In this document: in pieces, positions 41,835-51,595 of the stretch
How positions within the stretch are numbered: the first letter of the stretch is position 1
Layout of the letters: each line of letters opens with the position of its first letter
DNA from: Paenalcaligenes sp035302345
GTDB taxonomy: Bacteria > Pseudomonadota > Gammaproteobacteria > Burkholderiales > Burkholderiaceae_B
Direction: 5' to 3'
Length of the DNA: 59,030 bases
NCBI GenBank assembly: GCA_035302345.1
Contig: DATGSS010000050.1
Location: 1-59,030 of the forward strand
Position numbers and translations under genes: made by a program
Notes under the pieces: generated by a model
What the model was told of the DNA's origin: nothing
What the model saw: the letters and a program-made list of their open reading frames with translations, nothing else
Databases searched by the model: none

Positions 41835-44159
41835 ATGAGTATTATTCATAACCTAGGCTTTCCTCGCATTGGTAAGCACCGCGAGTTGAAATTTGCTGTA
41901 GAAAAATATTGGCGCGACGAATTGACTGCTGATGAGCTCTTCGCTATCGGCGCCGAGTTGCGTGATACCCATTGGAAAACCCAGCTGGATGCAGGTATCG
42001 AATGGTTAACCGTAGGTGATTTTGCATGGTACGACCATGTTCTCGAGCTAACCACGATGTTGGATATTATTCCAAGCCGCTTTGATAGCAAAAGGGCCGC
42101 AGCTACGGACAAAACAGGCCAACTAAATCTTTTATTTGCTTTAGCGCGCGGTTATGACGGCGACGGCGAAAAAGCCATTGCTAGCGAGATGACCAAGTGG
42201 TTTGACACTAACTACCACTACATCGTCCCCGAGCTCGAAGTCGGCCAGCAGTTTAATTTGGTAAAAGAAGATCTCTTTGAGCAGGTAGAAGAAGCCAAAA
42301 AACTGCATGACAAGATCAAAGTAGCCCTGGTTGGACCGGTCACATTCTTGTACCTGAGCAAAGGCGATGAGTTTGTAAACGGGCCTACCGATGAGAAAAA
42401 ACTGCAGCTTTTGCCTAATTTACTGCTCGCATACACCAACATCATTAACCGTCTTAAAGAACAAGGCGTTGGCCAAATTCAACTCGAAGAGCCCGCGTTG
42501 GGTCTCAAGTTGCCTGAGTCTTGGGTTGCCGCAGTCGAAGACAGCATTACCGAGCTAGCCAAGGCTGATGTACCCCTGCTGTTGACCACTTATTTCGAAG
42601 GCGTGGGCGAGTACGCCGGACGCTTGATGCAGCTACCCATTGCTGGTATTCACCTGGATTTAGTACGTGCTGCTGATCAATTAGATGATTTTGTGCCACA
42701 CATTGGCGATGACAAAATCCTTTCATTAGGTGTCATCGATGGCCGTAATGTCTGGCGCAGTGATGTTCAAGCAATTGCTGACAAATACCAAGACCTACAC
42801 AAACAGTTAGGTGATCGTTTGTGGTTGGCTCCCTCTTGTTCATTGTTGCTTAGCCCAGTAGACCTCAGCGTTGAAACTTTGCTGGACCCCGAGCTCAAGA
42901 GCTGGTTGGCTTTTGCCGAACAAAAGCTCGAAGAATTGGCACTGATCAAGGCGTTACTCGAAGATAACGCGACTGATGCTCAAAAAGCGCGCATTGCAGA
43001 CAGTACCGAGGCACAAAAAAATCGCCGTACTTCAACGCGTATTCACCGCCCTGAGGTTGCCGAGCGTTTTGCCAAATTAAATGAGGTAGTACGCCAACGT
43101 GTCCCTTATGCCGAGCGCCAAAAGGTACAACAAGCCGATCTCAAGCTGCCGTTATTCCCAACGACCACCATTGGTTCGTTCCCGCAAACCCAAGAGGTTC
43201 GCGCATTGCGTCGTGCCTGGCGTGATCATGAGCTCAGTGACGCTGCCTACCAAGAGGGTATTCAAAAAGAAATCGCCAAGGTCATCCGCGAGCAAGAAGA
43301 ACTGGATATCGACATGCTCGTTCACGGTGAAGCCGAACGTAACGACATGGTGGAATATTTTGGTGAATTACTCGGTGGTTATGCCTTTACGCAAAATGGC
43401 TGGGTACAAAGCTACGGTACACGGGGTGTCAAGCCACCCATCATTTATGGTGACGTAGTGCGTGTTTCACCCATGACAGTCGAATGGGCCAAATACGCTC
43501 AAAGTTTGACAGACCGTCCTGTAAAAGGAATGCTGACTGGCCCTATCACCATGCTGCAGTGGTCATTTGTTCGCGATGACCAGCCGCGTGATGAAACCTG
43601 CCGCCAGATTGCTTTGGCACTACGTGATGAGGTCCTAGACCTCGAGGCTGCTGGTATTAAAGCCATTCAAGTTGACGAGCCTGCAATCCGTGAAGGTCTG
43701 CCTCTGCGCAAGGACAAATGGGCTGATTACCTGACATGGGCAGTGGACAGCTTCCAAATCACCTGCGGTGGGGTAAAGCCTGAAACTCAGATTCACACTC
43801 ATATGTGCTATTCAGAGTTTAATGACATCATGGAGTCCATCGCTGCACTAGACGCTGATGTAATTACTATTGAAACCTCGCGCTCTAACATGGAGTTGCT
43901 CGATGCCTTTGAGGATTTCCACTATCCCAATGATATCGGTCCTGGGGTTTATGACATTCACTCGCCACTCGTACCTAACCAGGATTGGATGGTCGAGCTC
44001 ATGGAGCGCGCTGCCGAGAAAATCCCAGTAGAGCGCTTGTGGGTCAACCCTGATTGCGGTCTCAAGACTCGCGGCTGGGAAGAAACCCGTGCGGCATTGC
44101 AAGCCATGGTCAATGCTGCCAAAGAATTGCGCAATCGCCAAGCCGATAAGAACAGGTAA
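41835..44159 (+). CDS. metE: Cobalamin-independent methionine synthase (MetE)
   Basis: A 774-residue two-barrel enzyme that transfers the methyl group of 5-methyl-tetrahydrofolate (polyglutamate) to homocysteine. The N-terminal barrel begins HNLGFPRIGKHRELKFAVEK. The C-terminal barrel starts near LPLFPTTTIGSFPQT and has the zinc ligands in HTHMCYSEFND and in WVNPDCGLKTR. Length is normal. No B12 or SAM riboswitch is visible upstream. A terminator follows the stop. Base use is slightly richer in GC than the neighbours, as usual for a highly expressed gene. Confidence 0.97.
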   Translation: MSIIHNLGFPRIGKHRELKFAVEKYWRDELTADELFAIGAELRDTHWKTQLDAGIEWLTVGDFAWYDHVLELTTMLDIIPSRFDSKRAAATDKTGQLNLLFALARGYDGDGEKAIASEMTKWFDTNYHYIVPELEVGQQFNLVKEDLFEQVEEAKKLHDKIKVALVGPVTFLYLSKGDEFVNGPTDEKKLQLLPNLLLAYTNIINRLKEQGVGQIQLEEPALGLKLPESWVAAVEDSITELAKADVPLLLTTYFEGVGEYAGRLMQLPIAGIHLDLVRAADQLDDFVPHIGDDKILSLGVIDGRNVWRSDVQAIADKYQDLHKQLGDRLWLAPSCSLLLSPVDLSVETLLDPELKSWLAFAEQKLEELALIKALLEDNATDAQKARIADSTEAQKNRRTSTRIHRPEVAERFAKLNEVVRQRVPYAERQKVQQADLKLPLFPTTTIGSFPQTQEVRALRRAWRDHELSDAAYQEGIQKEIAKVIREQEELDIDMLVHGEAERNDMVEYFGELLGGYAFTQNGWVQSYGTRGVKPPIIYGDVVRVSPMTVEWAKYAQSLTDRPVKGMLTGPITMLQWSFVRDDQPRDETCRQIALALRDEVLDLEAAGIKAIQVDEPAIREGLPLRKDKWADYLTWAVDSFQITCGGVKPETQIHTHMCYSEFNDIMESIAALDADVITIETSRSNMELLDAFEDFHYPNDIGPGVYDIHSPLVPNQDWMVELMERAAEKIPVERLWVNPDCGLKTRGWEETRAALQAMVNAAKELRNRQADKNR

Positions 44160-44193
44160 TTAGTTATCAGCTTGTAACGCTATTAGCGCATAC

Positions 44194-44236
44194 AAAAACG
44201 GCCTCAAATCCCATCAGTGGTTTGAGGCCGTTTTGC
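44194..44236 (+). terminator. Intrinsic terminator after metE
   Basis: AAAACGGCCTCAAA and TTTGAGGCCGTTTT form a 14-bp stem around a 12-base loop. The T-run is short (TTTTGCC). It lies 35 bases after the metE stop. Confidence 0.9.
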
Positions 44237-44314
44237 CGTTGCATGGGTTATCTCTAGATAGAGGTAGTACACCCTATGTGATCGATTACATTGACCGAAT
44301 AAGCGCGTCTTTGC

Positions 44315-45283
44315 TTATTCGATGTTTTGTGCTTGCTCTCGCAGTTGTTCAATTAATAACTTTAGTTCAATCGCTGCTTGGGTTAATGCAATCGAACCCG
44401 CCTTAGAGCCTAGTGTGTTGGCTTCACGATTCATTTCTTGGAATAAGAAATCCATCCGTTTACCTAAACTGCTGTGCTGTGCCCGCGTCGAGCGTTTTTG
44501 CGCGTTGCCGACCTTGGCTGAATCAGCTTTAGCTGCGCTGCTATCCGCTTTGGTTAATAAATGCGAGAGCTCTTTCACATGGGCCTCGAGGCGCGTGATT
44601 TCTTCAGCTACATCAATGCGTAAACTAAAGGCCGCTGCCTCTTGGGCGATGCGCGCACTAAACTCTTCGGGACTGATGTACTGAGTGCCCTCTGGACTGG
44701 CTTGCTCTAATGCTTCTTGCAAACGTTGCGCGACCCGTTGTTGATACTCAGTCTGCACTTGGGGTAGATGCGTTTTGACCGTTTCAATATGGGTTAACAT
44801 AAGATCACCAAATGCCCTCATCGCGCTAGCCAATTGTTCGCCTTCACGCGCACGATTTGCCATGAGTTCATCCAATGCGCGATGAGTCACATCTTCAAGG
44901 ACAGGCAGCCAATGTTCATGATCCAAATCTTTGTGAGTGCCCGCCAGCGTGAATAATTCACTGAAATTTGGCGTCGGGGTGTCGGGTATAAATTGGCGAA
45001 TGTGTTTTAACTGATGGGCAATGGTTTGTAGAAACTCGGTGGCCAAAACCGTATCGCTGGCTGCATTATGTTTTTGCACCTGCAAACGAATATCTAGCTT
45101 TCCCCGGCCAATGCGTTCCGCAATCAAACTACGTAAACGTGGTTCAAAAAAGCGTAATTCATCGGGCATACGCAGGTGCAAATCCAAATAGCGATTATTG
45201 ACGCTTCTAATTTCCAGTAAGATTTGCATTTGCTCAAAGGTACTACGTACTTGAGCAAACGCTGTCATACTATAAATAGCCAT
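44315..45283 (-). CDS. yicC: YicC family endoribonuclease
   Basis: A 322-residue protein of the YicC/YloC family. SMTAFAQVRS at the start, then LEIRSVNNRYLDLHLRMPDE, FFEPRLRSLI and IGRGKLDIRL, and the C-terminal MDFLFQEMNREANTLGSKAG are diagnostic. E. coli YicC is an endoribonuclease acting on small RNA and stress mRNAs. A lysine- and alanine-rich insertion (ADSSAAKADSAKVGNAQKRS) precedes the C-terminal domain and makes the protein slightly longer than usual. It is divergent from rph. Confidence 0.92.
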   Translation of the reverse strand: MAIYSMTAFAQVRSTFEQMQILLEIRSVNNRYLDLHLRMPDELRFFEPRLRSLIAERIGRGKLDIRLQVQKHNAASDTVLATEFLQTIAHQLKHIRQFIPDTPTPNFSELFTLAGTHKDLDHEHWLPVLEDVTHRALDELMANRAREGEQLASAMRAFGDLMLTHIETVKTHLPQVQTEYQQRVAQRLQEALEQASPEGTQYISPEEFSARIAQEAAAFSLRIDVAEEITRLEAHVKELSHLLTKADSSAAKADSAKVGNAQKRSTRAQHSSLGKRMDFLFQEMNREANTLGSKAGSIALTQAAIELKLLIEQLREQAQNIE

Positions 45284-45442
45284 GAGTGTTCTACCTAAGG
45301 GGATATAAAAAGGGATATATGAGTGGCAAGATCAGTTTCATTCAAAACATAAGAAATCATTGCAAATGCTAGCATAGAGTGCCGTTTAGAGTGTACTTTC
45401 ACGTACAATGAATTGTCTGTAAATAAAAGAGTAGGGTAGCAA

Positions 45443-46207
45443 ATGTCTATGAACACCGAAAACCAACCCACAGAACGTGCGCAAGGCCGCAATTTTGATG
45501 CATTACGTCCAGTTGAATTTGAGTTGGGTTTTACACGTTATGCCGAGGGCTCGGTATTGATCAAAATGGGGCATACGCATGTGCTGTGTAATGCCAGTGT
45601 TTTGGATCGTGTACCTCCTTTTTTAAAGGATCAAAACCAAGGCTGGGTCACGGCTGAATATGGCATGCTACCACGCGCAACCCACACCCGCGGTGGTCGC
45701 GAGGCTGCACGAGGCCGGCAAAGTGGTCGCACCCAAGAGATACAACGTCTGATTGGGCGCAGTTTACGTGCAGCTTTTGATTTGGAATTACTGGGTGAGC
45801 GCACAATTCAATTAGATTGCGATGTATTACAGGCGGATGGCGGTACTCGTTGTGCCAGTATTACTGGGGCTTGGGTTGCTGCTGCGCTGGCAGTCAACAA
45901 ACTATTAGAAACAGGTGATCTCCAACGTAACCCTTTACAAAAACAGGTGGCAGCTATCTCAGTTGGTTTGGCCCATAATCAACCACTACTAGATTTAGAT
46001 TACCAAGAAGATTCTAACTGTGATGCTGATGTGAACATCGTGATGAATGATGATATGCATTTCATTGAAATTCAGGGCACAGCCGAGGGCGCAACCTTTG
46101 CTAGGAATGAACTGACGCAGGTATTGGATGTAGCCCAACAAGGAATTGGCCAGCTATTCGCACTACAGCGCCAATGCCTCAAGGATCAAATGGGCATTCA
46201 GTTTTAA
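45443..46207 (+). CDS. rph: Ribonuclease PH
   Basis: A 254-residue exoribonuclease. GWVTAEYGMLPRATHTR, GRTQEIQRLIGRSLRAA, LDCDVLQADGGTR and DLDYQEDSNCDADVNIV are the RNase PH signatures. It trims tRNA 3' ends using phosphate. TAGGG precedes the ATG at 45443. It is first of three genes, rph-rdgB-hemW, with 18- and 40-base gaps. It starts divergently from yicC. Confidence 0.95.
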   Translation: MSMNTENQPTERAQGRNFDALRPVEFELGFTRYAEGSVLIKMGHTHVLCNASVLDRVPPFLKDQNQGWVTAEYGMLPRATHTRGGREAARGRQSGRTQEIQRLIGRSLRAAFDLELLGERTIQLDCDVLQADGGTRCASITGAWVAAALAVNKLLETGDLQRNPLQKQVAAISVGLAHNQPLLDLDYQEDSNCDADVNIVMNDDMHFIEIQGTAEGATFARNELTQVLDVAQQGIGQLFALQRQCLKDQMGIQF

Positions 46208-46225
46208 ATTTAAATCCAACCTACA

Positions 46226-46903
46226 ATGAGGGCCACATTGAAAGCTCCACCCCACCAAGACAGTCAAACTATTGTTTTAGCCTCTAATAATGCCGGCAAA
46301 TTGGCCGAATTTGAGCGATTATTTGCCTCATTAAATGTGTGCATTGAGCCGCAGAAAAAATTTAACATCAGTCAGGCTGCAGAACCTTTTAACACTTTCG
46401 TTGAAAATGCACTTGCCAAAGCACGCCATGCCAGCGCACAGACTGGATTGCCAGCAATTGCAGATGATTCGGGTATTTGTGTTGATGCGCTCAATGGGGC
46501 GCCTGGGGTTTTATCTGCACGCTATGCCGCTGTTGAGCTGGCTAATAATACGCTCAATTCCGCAGTGCGAGCCCAACTACAGCATCTGGATGCAGATGAG
46601 GCCAATAATACGCTGCTATTACATCAAATGCAGGGTATCAAACAACGACGCGCTTGTTTTGTCGCTGCACTGGTACACGTCAGACACCCCGATGACCCAT
46701 TGCCACTAATCGCCCAAGGCATCTGGTGGGGCCAGGTGGCCCACGCGCCCAGCGGTACCCATGGCTTTGGTTACGATCCTATTTTTTGGTTGCCTGACTT
46801 GCACTGCAGCGCGGCGGAATTAGATGCCACGCGTAAAAATGAGATCAGCCACCGCGGACAAGCATTGCAGGCTTTGCTGGCCGAGCTAAAAGCTATTTAT
46901 TAG
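46226..46903 (+). CDS. rdgB: Non-canonical purine NTP pyrophosphatase (RdgB/HAM1)
   Basis: A 225-residue enzyme that removes dITP and XTP from the nucleotide pool. LASNNAGKLAEFERLF at the start, ADDSGICVDALNGAPGVLSARYA, and GTHGFGYDPIFWLP are the expected motifs. The protein is about 25 residues longer than E. coli RdgB, mainly through a loop (HLDADEANNTLLLHQMQG) after the second motif. Middle gene of rph-rdgB-hemW. Confidence 0.94.
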   Translation: MRATLKAPPHQDSQTIVLASNNAGKLAEFERLFASLNVCIEPQKKFNISQAAEPFNTFVENALAKARHASAQTGLPAIADDSGICVDALNGAPGVLSARYAAVELANNTLNSAVRAQLQHLDADEANNTLLLHQMQGIKQRRACFVAALVHVRHPDDPLPLIAQGIWWGQVAHAPSGTHGFGYDPIFWLPDLHCSAAELDATRKNEISHRGQALQALLAELKAIY

Positions 46904-46943
46904 TTTTAAAATAATTTTGCTATTTCTCACCTGAGTCGTCTTT

Positions 46944-48146
46944 ATGAAGTCAATACAGCTGTTACACCCTCAAAGCAGCCAACGGCCCAACTTTTCAGTG
47001 CTGCCGCCACTAGGGTTGTATATTCATTTACCTTGGTGCGTACGCCGATGCCCTTATTGTGACTTTAACGCTCACGTAGCGCCTGCCGTCTTACCCGAAG
47101 AGGATTTTTTCAAAGCCTTACAAATCGACCTCGAACAGGCATTACCTGATATTTGGGGCCGCTCTGTCATTTCAGTGTTTTTTGGCGGCGGCACACCCAG
47201 TCTAATGAGTGCGTCATTTATTGATAAAGTCATCAGCATGGTGCGTGCCTATTTGCCCTTGGCACACGGCGCCGAGATCACCTTAGAGGCCAACCCTGGG
47301 GCTAGCGAGGCCGAACGCTTTGCAGGATATGCGCAGGCCGGTGTTAATCGTTTATCCATCGGTGTGCAGAGCTTTAATGATGATGTTTTAAAAAAAATTG
47401 GGCGTATCCACGATTCACACCAAGCGCAGCTCGCGATCGATGCTGCCATTCAGGTGGTGGACAGGGTAAATATTGATTTGATGTATGCTTTACCCGATCA
47501 ATCAGTATCCGACTGTTTAAATGGCGTGCAGCGCGCCATCGATAGCGGTGCAACGCATTTGTCTATTTACCAGCTAATGCTAGAGCCTAATACTGTTTTT
47601 GCCAAATACCCTCCCGAGCTGCCGACAGAAGAAGACAGTATGGCCATGCATGATGAAATCATCGAACGCGTTAGCGCCGCCGGATTTGAGCATTACGAGG
47701 TATCAGCGTTTGCCAAACATAAACACTACGGCACGCACAATATGAACTATTGGTCATTTGGGGATTATTTAGGGATTGGTCCTGGCGCGCACAGCAAGAT
47801 TTCTTTTCCCAATGGGATCACACGCATGGTACGTACACGCAACCCGCAAGTATGGATTGAGCAATCATTGCAAGGGCAGGGCAAGCAAATTAGCGAGCGT
47901 TATGAGGTAAAGCCATCTGAATTACCTTTTGAGTTCATGCTAAATGTACTGAGACTCAAAGATGGGGTGCCTAATGAATATTTTACAGCCCGAGCTGGGT
48001 TGGGAGGGCAATGGATCTCTAAGCCGGTACAAAAAGCTATCGACAAAGGGCTGATGGTTGATCGCTTTGACCGTATTTGTGCGACGGACTTAGGATGGCG
48101 CTTTCTCACTGATTTGCAAACCTTATTCTTGCCCCAAGAACCCTGA
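46944..48146 (+). CDS. hemW: Radical SAM haem chaperone HemW
   Basis: A 400-residue radical SAM protein. The iron-sulphur ligands are in WCVRRCPYCDFNAH (C-x3-C-x2-C). FFGGGTPSLMS, VNRLSIGVQSFND and IDLMYALPDQS follow, then a HemN-like C-terminal domain (FEFMLNVLRLKDGV). It lacks coproporphyrinogen oxidase features and is the haem-carrying relative HemW. It ends the rph-rdgB-hemW unit. The next gene, glnA, starts 124 bases later. Confidence 0.93.
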   Translation: MKSIQLLHPQSSQRPNFSVLPPLGLYIHLPWCVRRCPYCDFNAHVAPAVLPEEDFFKALQIDLEQALPDIWGRSVISVFFGGGTPSLMSASFIDKVISMVRAYLPLAHGAEITLEANPGASEAERFAGYAQAGVNRLSIGVQSFNDDVLKKIGRIHDSHQAQLAIDAAIQVVDRVNIDLMYALPDQSVSDCLNGVQRAIDSGATHLSIYQLMLEPNTVFAKYPPELPTEEDSMAMHDEIIERVSAAGFEHYEVSAFAKHKHYGTHNMNYWSFGDYLGIGPGAHSKISFPNGITRMVRTRNPQVWIEQSLQGQGKQISERYEVKPSELPFEFMLNVLRLKDGVPNEYFTARAGLGGQWISKPVQKAIDKGLMVDRFDRICATDLGWRFLTDLQTLFLPQEP

Positions 48147-48270
48147 TTTGCCTGTTGTATTTGTTGTTTATGCACTAAACGCGCCACGATCAATTGTCGA
48201 TATACACGTAGTGAGTGCTTTTGTTTTAATATTATCGCTGGCTTCTTATTTTTCCTAATTCGGAGTTTTC

Positions 48271-49698
48271 ATGTCACGCCCTGAACAGATTGTCGCCTAT
48301 CTCGCCGAGAATGATATCCCTTTCGTAGATTGCCGGTTTACTGATATTTTAGGGCGTGAGCATCACCTCACTTTACCCGCCGAACGATTTGATGAAAATT
48401 GCATTGAATCTGGCATCCCTTTTGATGGTTCCTCAATGCCCGGCTGGGTAGGGGTCGAGGCTTCAGATATGCTCTTGATGCCTGATCTCGATAGCATGCG
48501 TTTTGATCCCTTTCGCGAAGAGCGCACCGTTATTTTTACCTGCGATGTGGTGGACCCCGTTGATTTAAATGGTTACGAACGCGATCCGCGGTCACTAGCT
48601 CGCCGAGCCGAGGCCTATTTGCGTTCAACGGGTTTAGGCGACCAGGTCTTTTTTGGTCCTGAGCCAGAATTTTTTGTATTTGATGGGGTGCGATGGGGCG
48701 ACGACATGAGTGGTAATTTTGTGGAAATCCACTCGGAAACTGCACCCTGGGCAACCCAACATGGACAATCTGGGCAAATCACAGGCTACCGCAATATGGG
48801 CCATCGACCTGGCTTAAAAGGCGGCTACAGCCGAGTCCCCCCCATAGATGCTTACCAAGATATGCGCTCTGAGATGTGCTTATTATTAGAGCAACAAGGG
48901 GTACCAGTAGAAATACACCATCACGAGGTAGCGGCGGCTGGCCAGCTCGAAATTGGGACGCGTTTTTCCACCCTGGTCCAACGTGCAGACTGGAATCAGA
49001 TATTCAAATACACAGTCTTTAATGTGGCCCAGTTATATGGCAAAACTGCCACCTTTATGCCCAAGCCCTTATTTGGCGATAATGGCTCTGGCATGCACGT
49101 ACACCAATCTATTTGGAAAGGGGATGAAAACCTATTTGCTGGCGGTGGTTATGGCGGACTATCGGATATGGCGCTGTATTACATTGGTGGACTCATAAAA
49201 CACGCCCGTGCTTTAAATGCTTTGGCAAATCCTACAACTAATTCTTATAAGCGTCTGGTCCCTCATTACGAGGCGCCGGTCAAATTAGCCTATTCGGCAC
49301 GCAACCGTTCTGCATCGATACGTATTCCCTATGTCAGCAGTCCCAAGGCACGCCGCGTCGAGGCACGTTTCCCTGATCCAATGGCCAACCCCTACCTGGT
49401 CTTTAGCGCTTTGATGTTGGCTGGTTTAGATGGGATTGAAAATAAAATCCATCCTGGAGATGCTGCGGATAAAAATCTCTATGATTTGCCCCCAGAAGAA
49501 GACAGCAAGATACCTACCGTCTGTGCATCATTGGAACAAGCCTTGGAAAGCCTAGATAGTGATCGTGACTTTTTATTGCGGGGTGGGGTATTTACAGACC
49601 CCTTGATCGACGCCTATATAGAAATTAAAGAACAAGAGGTAGATCGACTACGTATGACGCCCCATCCTGCAGAATTCGATATGTACTACAGTCTATAA
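48271..49698 (+). CDS. glnA: Type I glutamine synthetase
   Basis: A 475-residue enzyme joining glutamate and ammonia. PFDGSSMPGW, the ATP-binding PEPEFFVFD, NGSGMHVHQS, and NPTTNSYKRLVPHYEAP are present. The adenylylation segment KNLYDLPPEE contains the regulatory Tyr, so activity is probably controlled by GlnE. The start ATG at 48271 follows CGGAG. No ntrB-ntrC genes follow it here; a TetR gene on the other strand is next. Confidence 0.95.
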   Translation: MSRPEQIVAYLAENDIPFVDCRFTDILGREHHLTLPAERFDENCIESGIPFDGSSMPGWVGVEASDMLLMPDLDSMRFDPFREERTVIFTCDVVDPVDLNGYERDPRSLARRAEAYLRSTGLGDQVFFGPEPEFFVFDGVRWGDDMSGNFVEIHSETAPWATQHGQSGQITGYRNMGHRPGLKGGYSRVPPIDAYQDMRSEMCLLLEQQGVPVEIHHHEVAAAGQLEIGTRFSTLVQRADWNQIFKYTVFNVAQLYGKTATFMPKPLFGDNGSGMHVHQSIWKGDENLFAGGGYGGLSDMALYYIGGLIKHARALNALANPTTNSYKRLVPHYEAPVKLAYSARNRSASIRIPYVSSPKARRVEARFPDPMANPYLVFSALMLAGLDGIENKIHPGDAADKNLYDLPPEEDSKIPTVCASLEQALESLDSDRDFLLRGGVFTDPLIDAYIEIKEQEVDRLRMTPHPAEFDMYYSL

Positions 49699-49749
49699 GT
49701 ATTACTGTCCGTTGCTAATGCCTCCGAGGTAGGCTCTTTGGGCGCGCAA

Positions 49750-50364
49750 CTAGGTGCCTGCCTCGGTGATTTGAGCTGCTAACAAGGCTAGCTGAGCTTT
49801 CAATAGTTCGGGTTGCCCTTGAAAAAGCTGCATTATGGATAAACCTCGCAAGGTAGCGAATACATTTTCCGCGAAAACCTTGGGTTGTGGGTGGTGCCGG
49901 ACGATTTCTGGAAATATATCTATAAAATGCTGATTATAGATTGGATCGTGTTTCTCTCTATGTGCCTCTATGCGCTGAAACAACGCAGTCTGCTGGGCGC
50001 CGAAAAACATACTCCAGGCAGCCACGTAACGCGATGTACCATAAACATTGTCCCAAGCTCTTTGCACAAACTTTTGTGCCCGTTGGGGTAGGGGTAGCTG
50101 CTGCGCTTGTGTAGACCACCCTTCGCCCAAATGCGCCAATGGCCGCATCACCTCATCGATGACATGCTCCATGAGCACTTGTCTATTACCAAATTGATGC
50201 TGCAACGCACCCAAGGTAACGCCAGCTCCCGCAGCAATATCCTGTAAACGTGCCTTTTGATAGCCGTGTTTTTGTAGTATTTGCAAAGCAGACTGTAAAA
50301 TCTTTTGCTTGGTTTGTTGGCTACGTAACTGCTGTATACGGCCTCGTGAGGGTGTTTCTGGCAT
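49750..50364 (-). CDS. TetR-family transcriptional regulator of hppD
   Basis: A 204-residue TetR protein. The DNA-binding helix-turn-helix is near the N-terminus: TKQKILQSALQILQKHGYQKARLQDIAAGAGVTLGALQHQF. The C-terminal ligand domain is of the usual length. It is divergent from hppD with a perfect operator-like palindrome in between, so it probably represses hppD and itself; the inducer may be a tyrosine-derived compound. It is not obviously BetI by motif. Confidence 0.86.
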   Translation of the reverse strand: MPETPSRGRIQQLRSQQTKQKILQSALQILQKHGYQKARLQDIAAGAGVTLGALQHQFGNRQVLMEHVIDEVMRPLAHLGEGWSTQAQQLPLPQRAQKFVQRAWDNVYGTSRYVAAWSMFFGAQQTALFQRIEAHREKHDPIYNQHFIDIFPEIVRHHPQPKVFAENVFATLRGLSIMQLFQGQPELLKAQLALLAAQITEAGT

Positions 50365-50446
50365 GCTCTTTGTTCCAAAATAAATTCATTAAGATCAGAT
50401 ATCGAGTCATTCGACATCAATCATAACGTATGGTGCGGGAAATTCC

Positions 50447-50475
50447 TTACATTAATCATTAATTGATTAATGTAA
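50447..50475. promoter_or_regulatory. Perfect 12-5-12 palindrome, likely TetR operator
   Basis: TTACATTAATCA (50447-50458) and TGATTAATGTAA (50464-50475) are exact inverted repeats around TTAAT. The dyad sits in the gap between the divergent TetR and hppD genes, about 50 bases before the hppD start, where it would overlap promoter elements. Confidence 0.85.
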
Positions 50476-50522
50476 AGTTAAAATTATCACAATAAAACAA
50501 TTGATTACCCGTGGAGGATGAC

Positions 50523-51593
50523 ATGACAGAACTTTTTGATAACCCAATGGGGTTAGATGGCTTTGAGTTTGTAGAGTTTGCCAGCCCAACTCCGAATATA
50601 TTAGAGACATTATTTGAACAACTGGGCTTTACCGAGATTGCCAGACACCGCTCTAAAGATGTATCCCTATACCGACAGGGCGATATTAATTTAATTATCA
50701 ATCGTGAGCCTAATAGCGATGCTTGGTATTTCGCCCAAGAACATGGCCCTTCGGCTTGTGGGATGGCTTTTAGAGTCCGCGATGCACAAAAAGCATACCA
50801 ACGCGCTTTAGAATTAGGTGCGCGACCATTAGAAATACCCACAGGGCCCATGGAATTACGGTTACCGGCTATCAAGGGTATCGGCGGGGCCCCTTTATAT
50901 TTGATTGATCGTTACGAAGAAGGTCGTAGCATTTACGATATCGATTTTGAATACTTACCAGGCGTGGACAAACGTCCAGTAGGCTATGGTTTTACCGTCA
51001 TTGATCACTTAACTCATAATGTTTACCGCGGTCGAATGACACATTGGGCTAACTTTTATGAGCGTCTTTTTAATTTCCGAGAGATTCGATATTTTGATAT
51101 TAAAGGCGAGTACACAGGCTTAACCTCGCGAGCCATGACAGCCCCCGATGGAAAAATTCGAATCCCGTTGAATGAAGAGGCCCAAAAAGGTGGCGGGCAA
51201 ATAGAAGAGTTCTTGCTAGCTTTTAACGGCGAGGGGATTCAACACATTGCATTGCTGACTGATGACATTTATTCATCTATCGATCAGCTCAAAAAAGCGG
51301 GCATACCCTTAATGACTGCACCCAAAGATACCTATTATGAGATGCTACAAGAGCGTTTGCCCGGCCACGGCGAAGATGTTGATGCGTTACAAAGTCGAGG
51401 GATTTTATTAGATGGCAGCACAGAAGAAGGGGACCCGCGCCTATTACTACAAATATTTTCGGAAACCCTATTAGGGCCGGTGTTCTTTGAGTTTATCCAG
51501 CGCAAGGGGGATGACGGCTTTGGCGAGGGTAATTTCAAAGCCCTATTTGAATCCATCGAACGCGATCAGCTACGTCGAGGCACCCTTGGCTGA
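50523..51593 (+). CDS. hppD: 4-Hydroxyphenylpyruvate dioxygenase
   Basis: A 356-residue enzyme that converts 4-hydroxyphenylpyruvate to homogentisate, with Fe(II). The iron ligands are visible: His in VIDHLTHNV, His in GIQHIALLTDD, and Glu in FFEFIQRKGDDGFG. GLTSRAMTAPDGKIRIPLNE is typical. GTGGAGG precedes the ATG at 50523. No homogentisate dioxygenase is in the window. It ends two bases before the convergent fbpC stop. Confidence 0.94.
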   Translation: MTELFDNPMGLDGFEFVEFASPTPNILETLFEQLGFTEIARHRSKDVSLYRQGDINLIINREPNSDAWYFAQEHGPSACGMAFRVRDAQKAYQRALELGARPLEIPTGPMELRLPAIKGIGGAPLYLIDRYEEGRSIYDIDFEYLPGVDKRPVGYGFTVIDHLTHNVYRGRMTHWANFYERLFNFREIRYFDIKGEYTGLTSRAMTAPDGKIRIPLNEEAQKGGGQIEEFLLAFNGEGIQHIALLTDDIYSSIDQLKKAGIPLMTAPKDTYYEMLQERLPGHGEDVDALQSRGILLDGSTEEGDPRLLLQIFSETLLGPVFFEFIQRKGDDGFGEGNFKALFESIERDQLRRGTLG

Positions 51594-51595
51594 AT

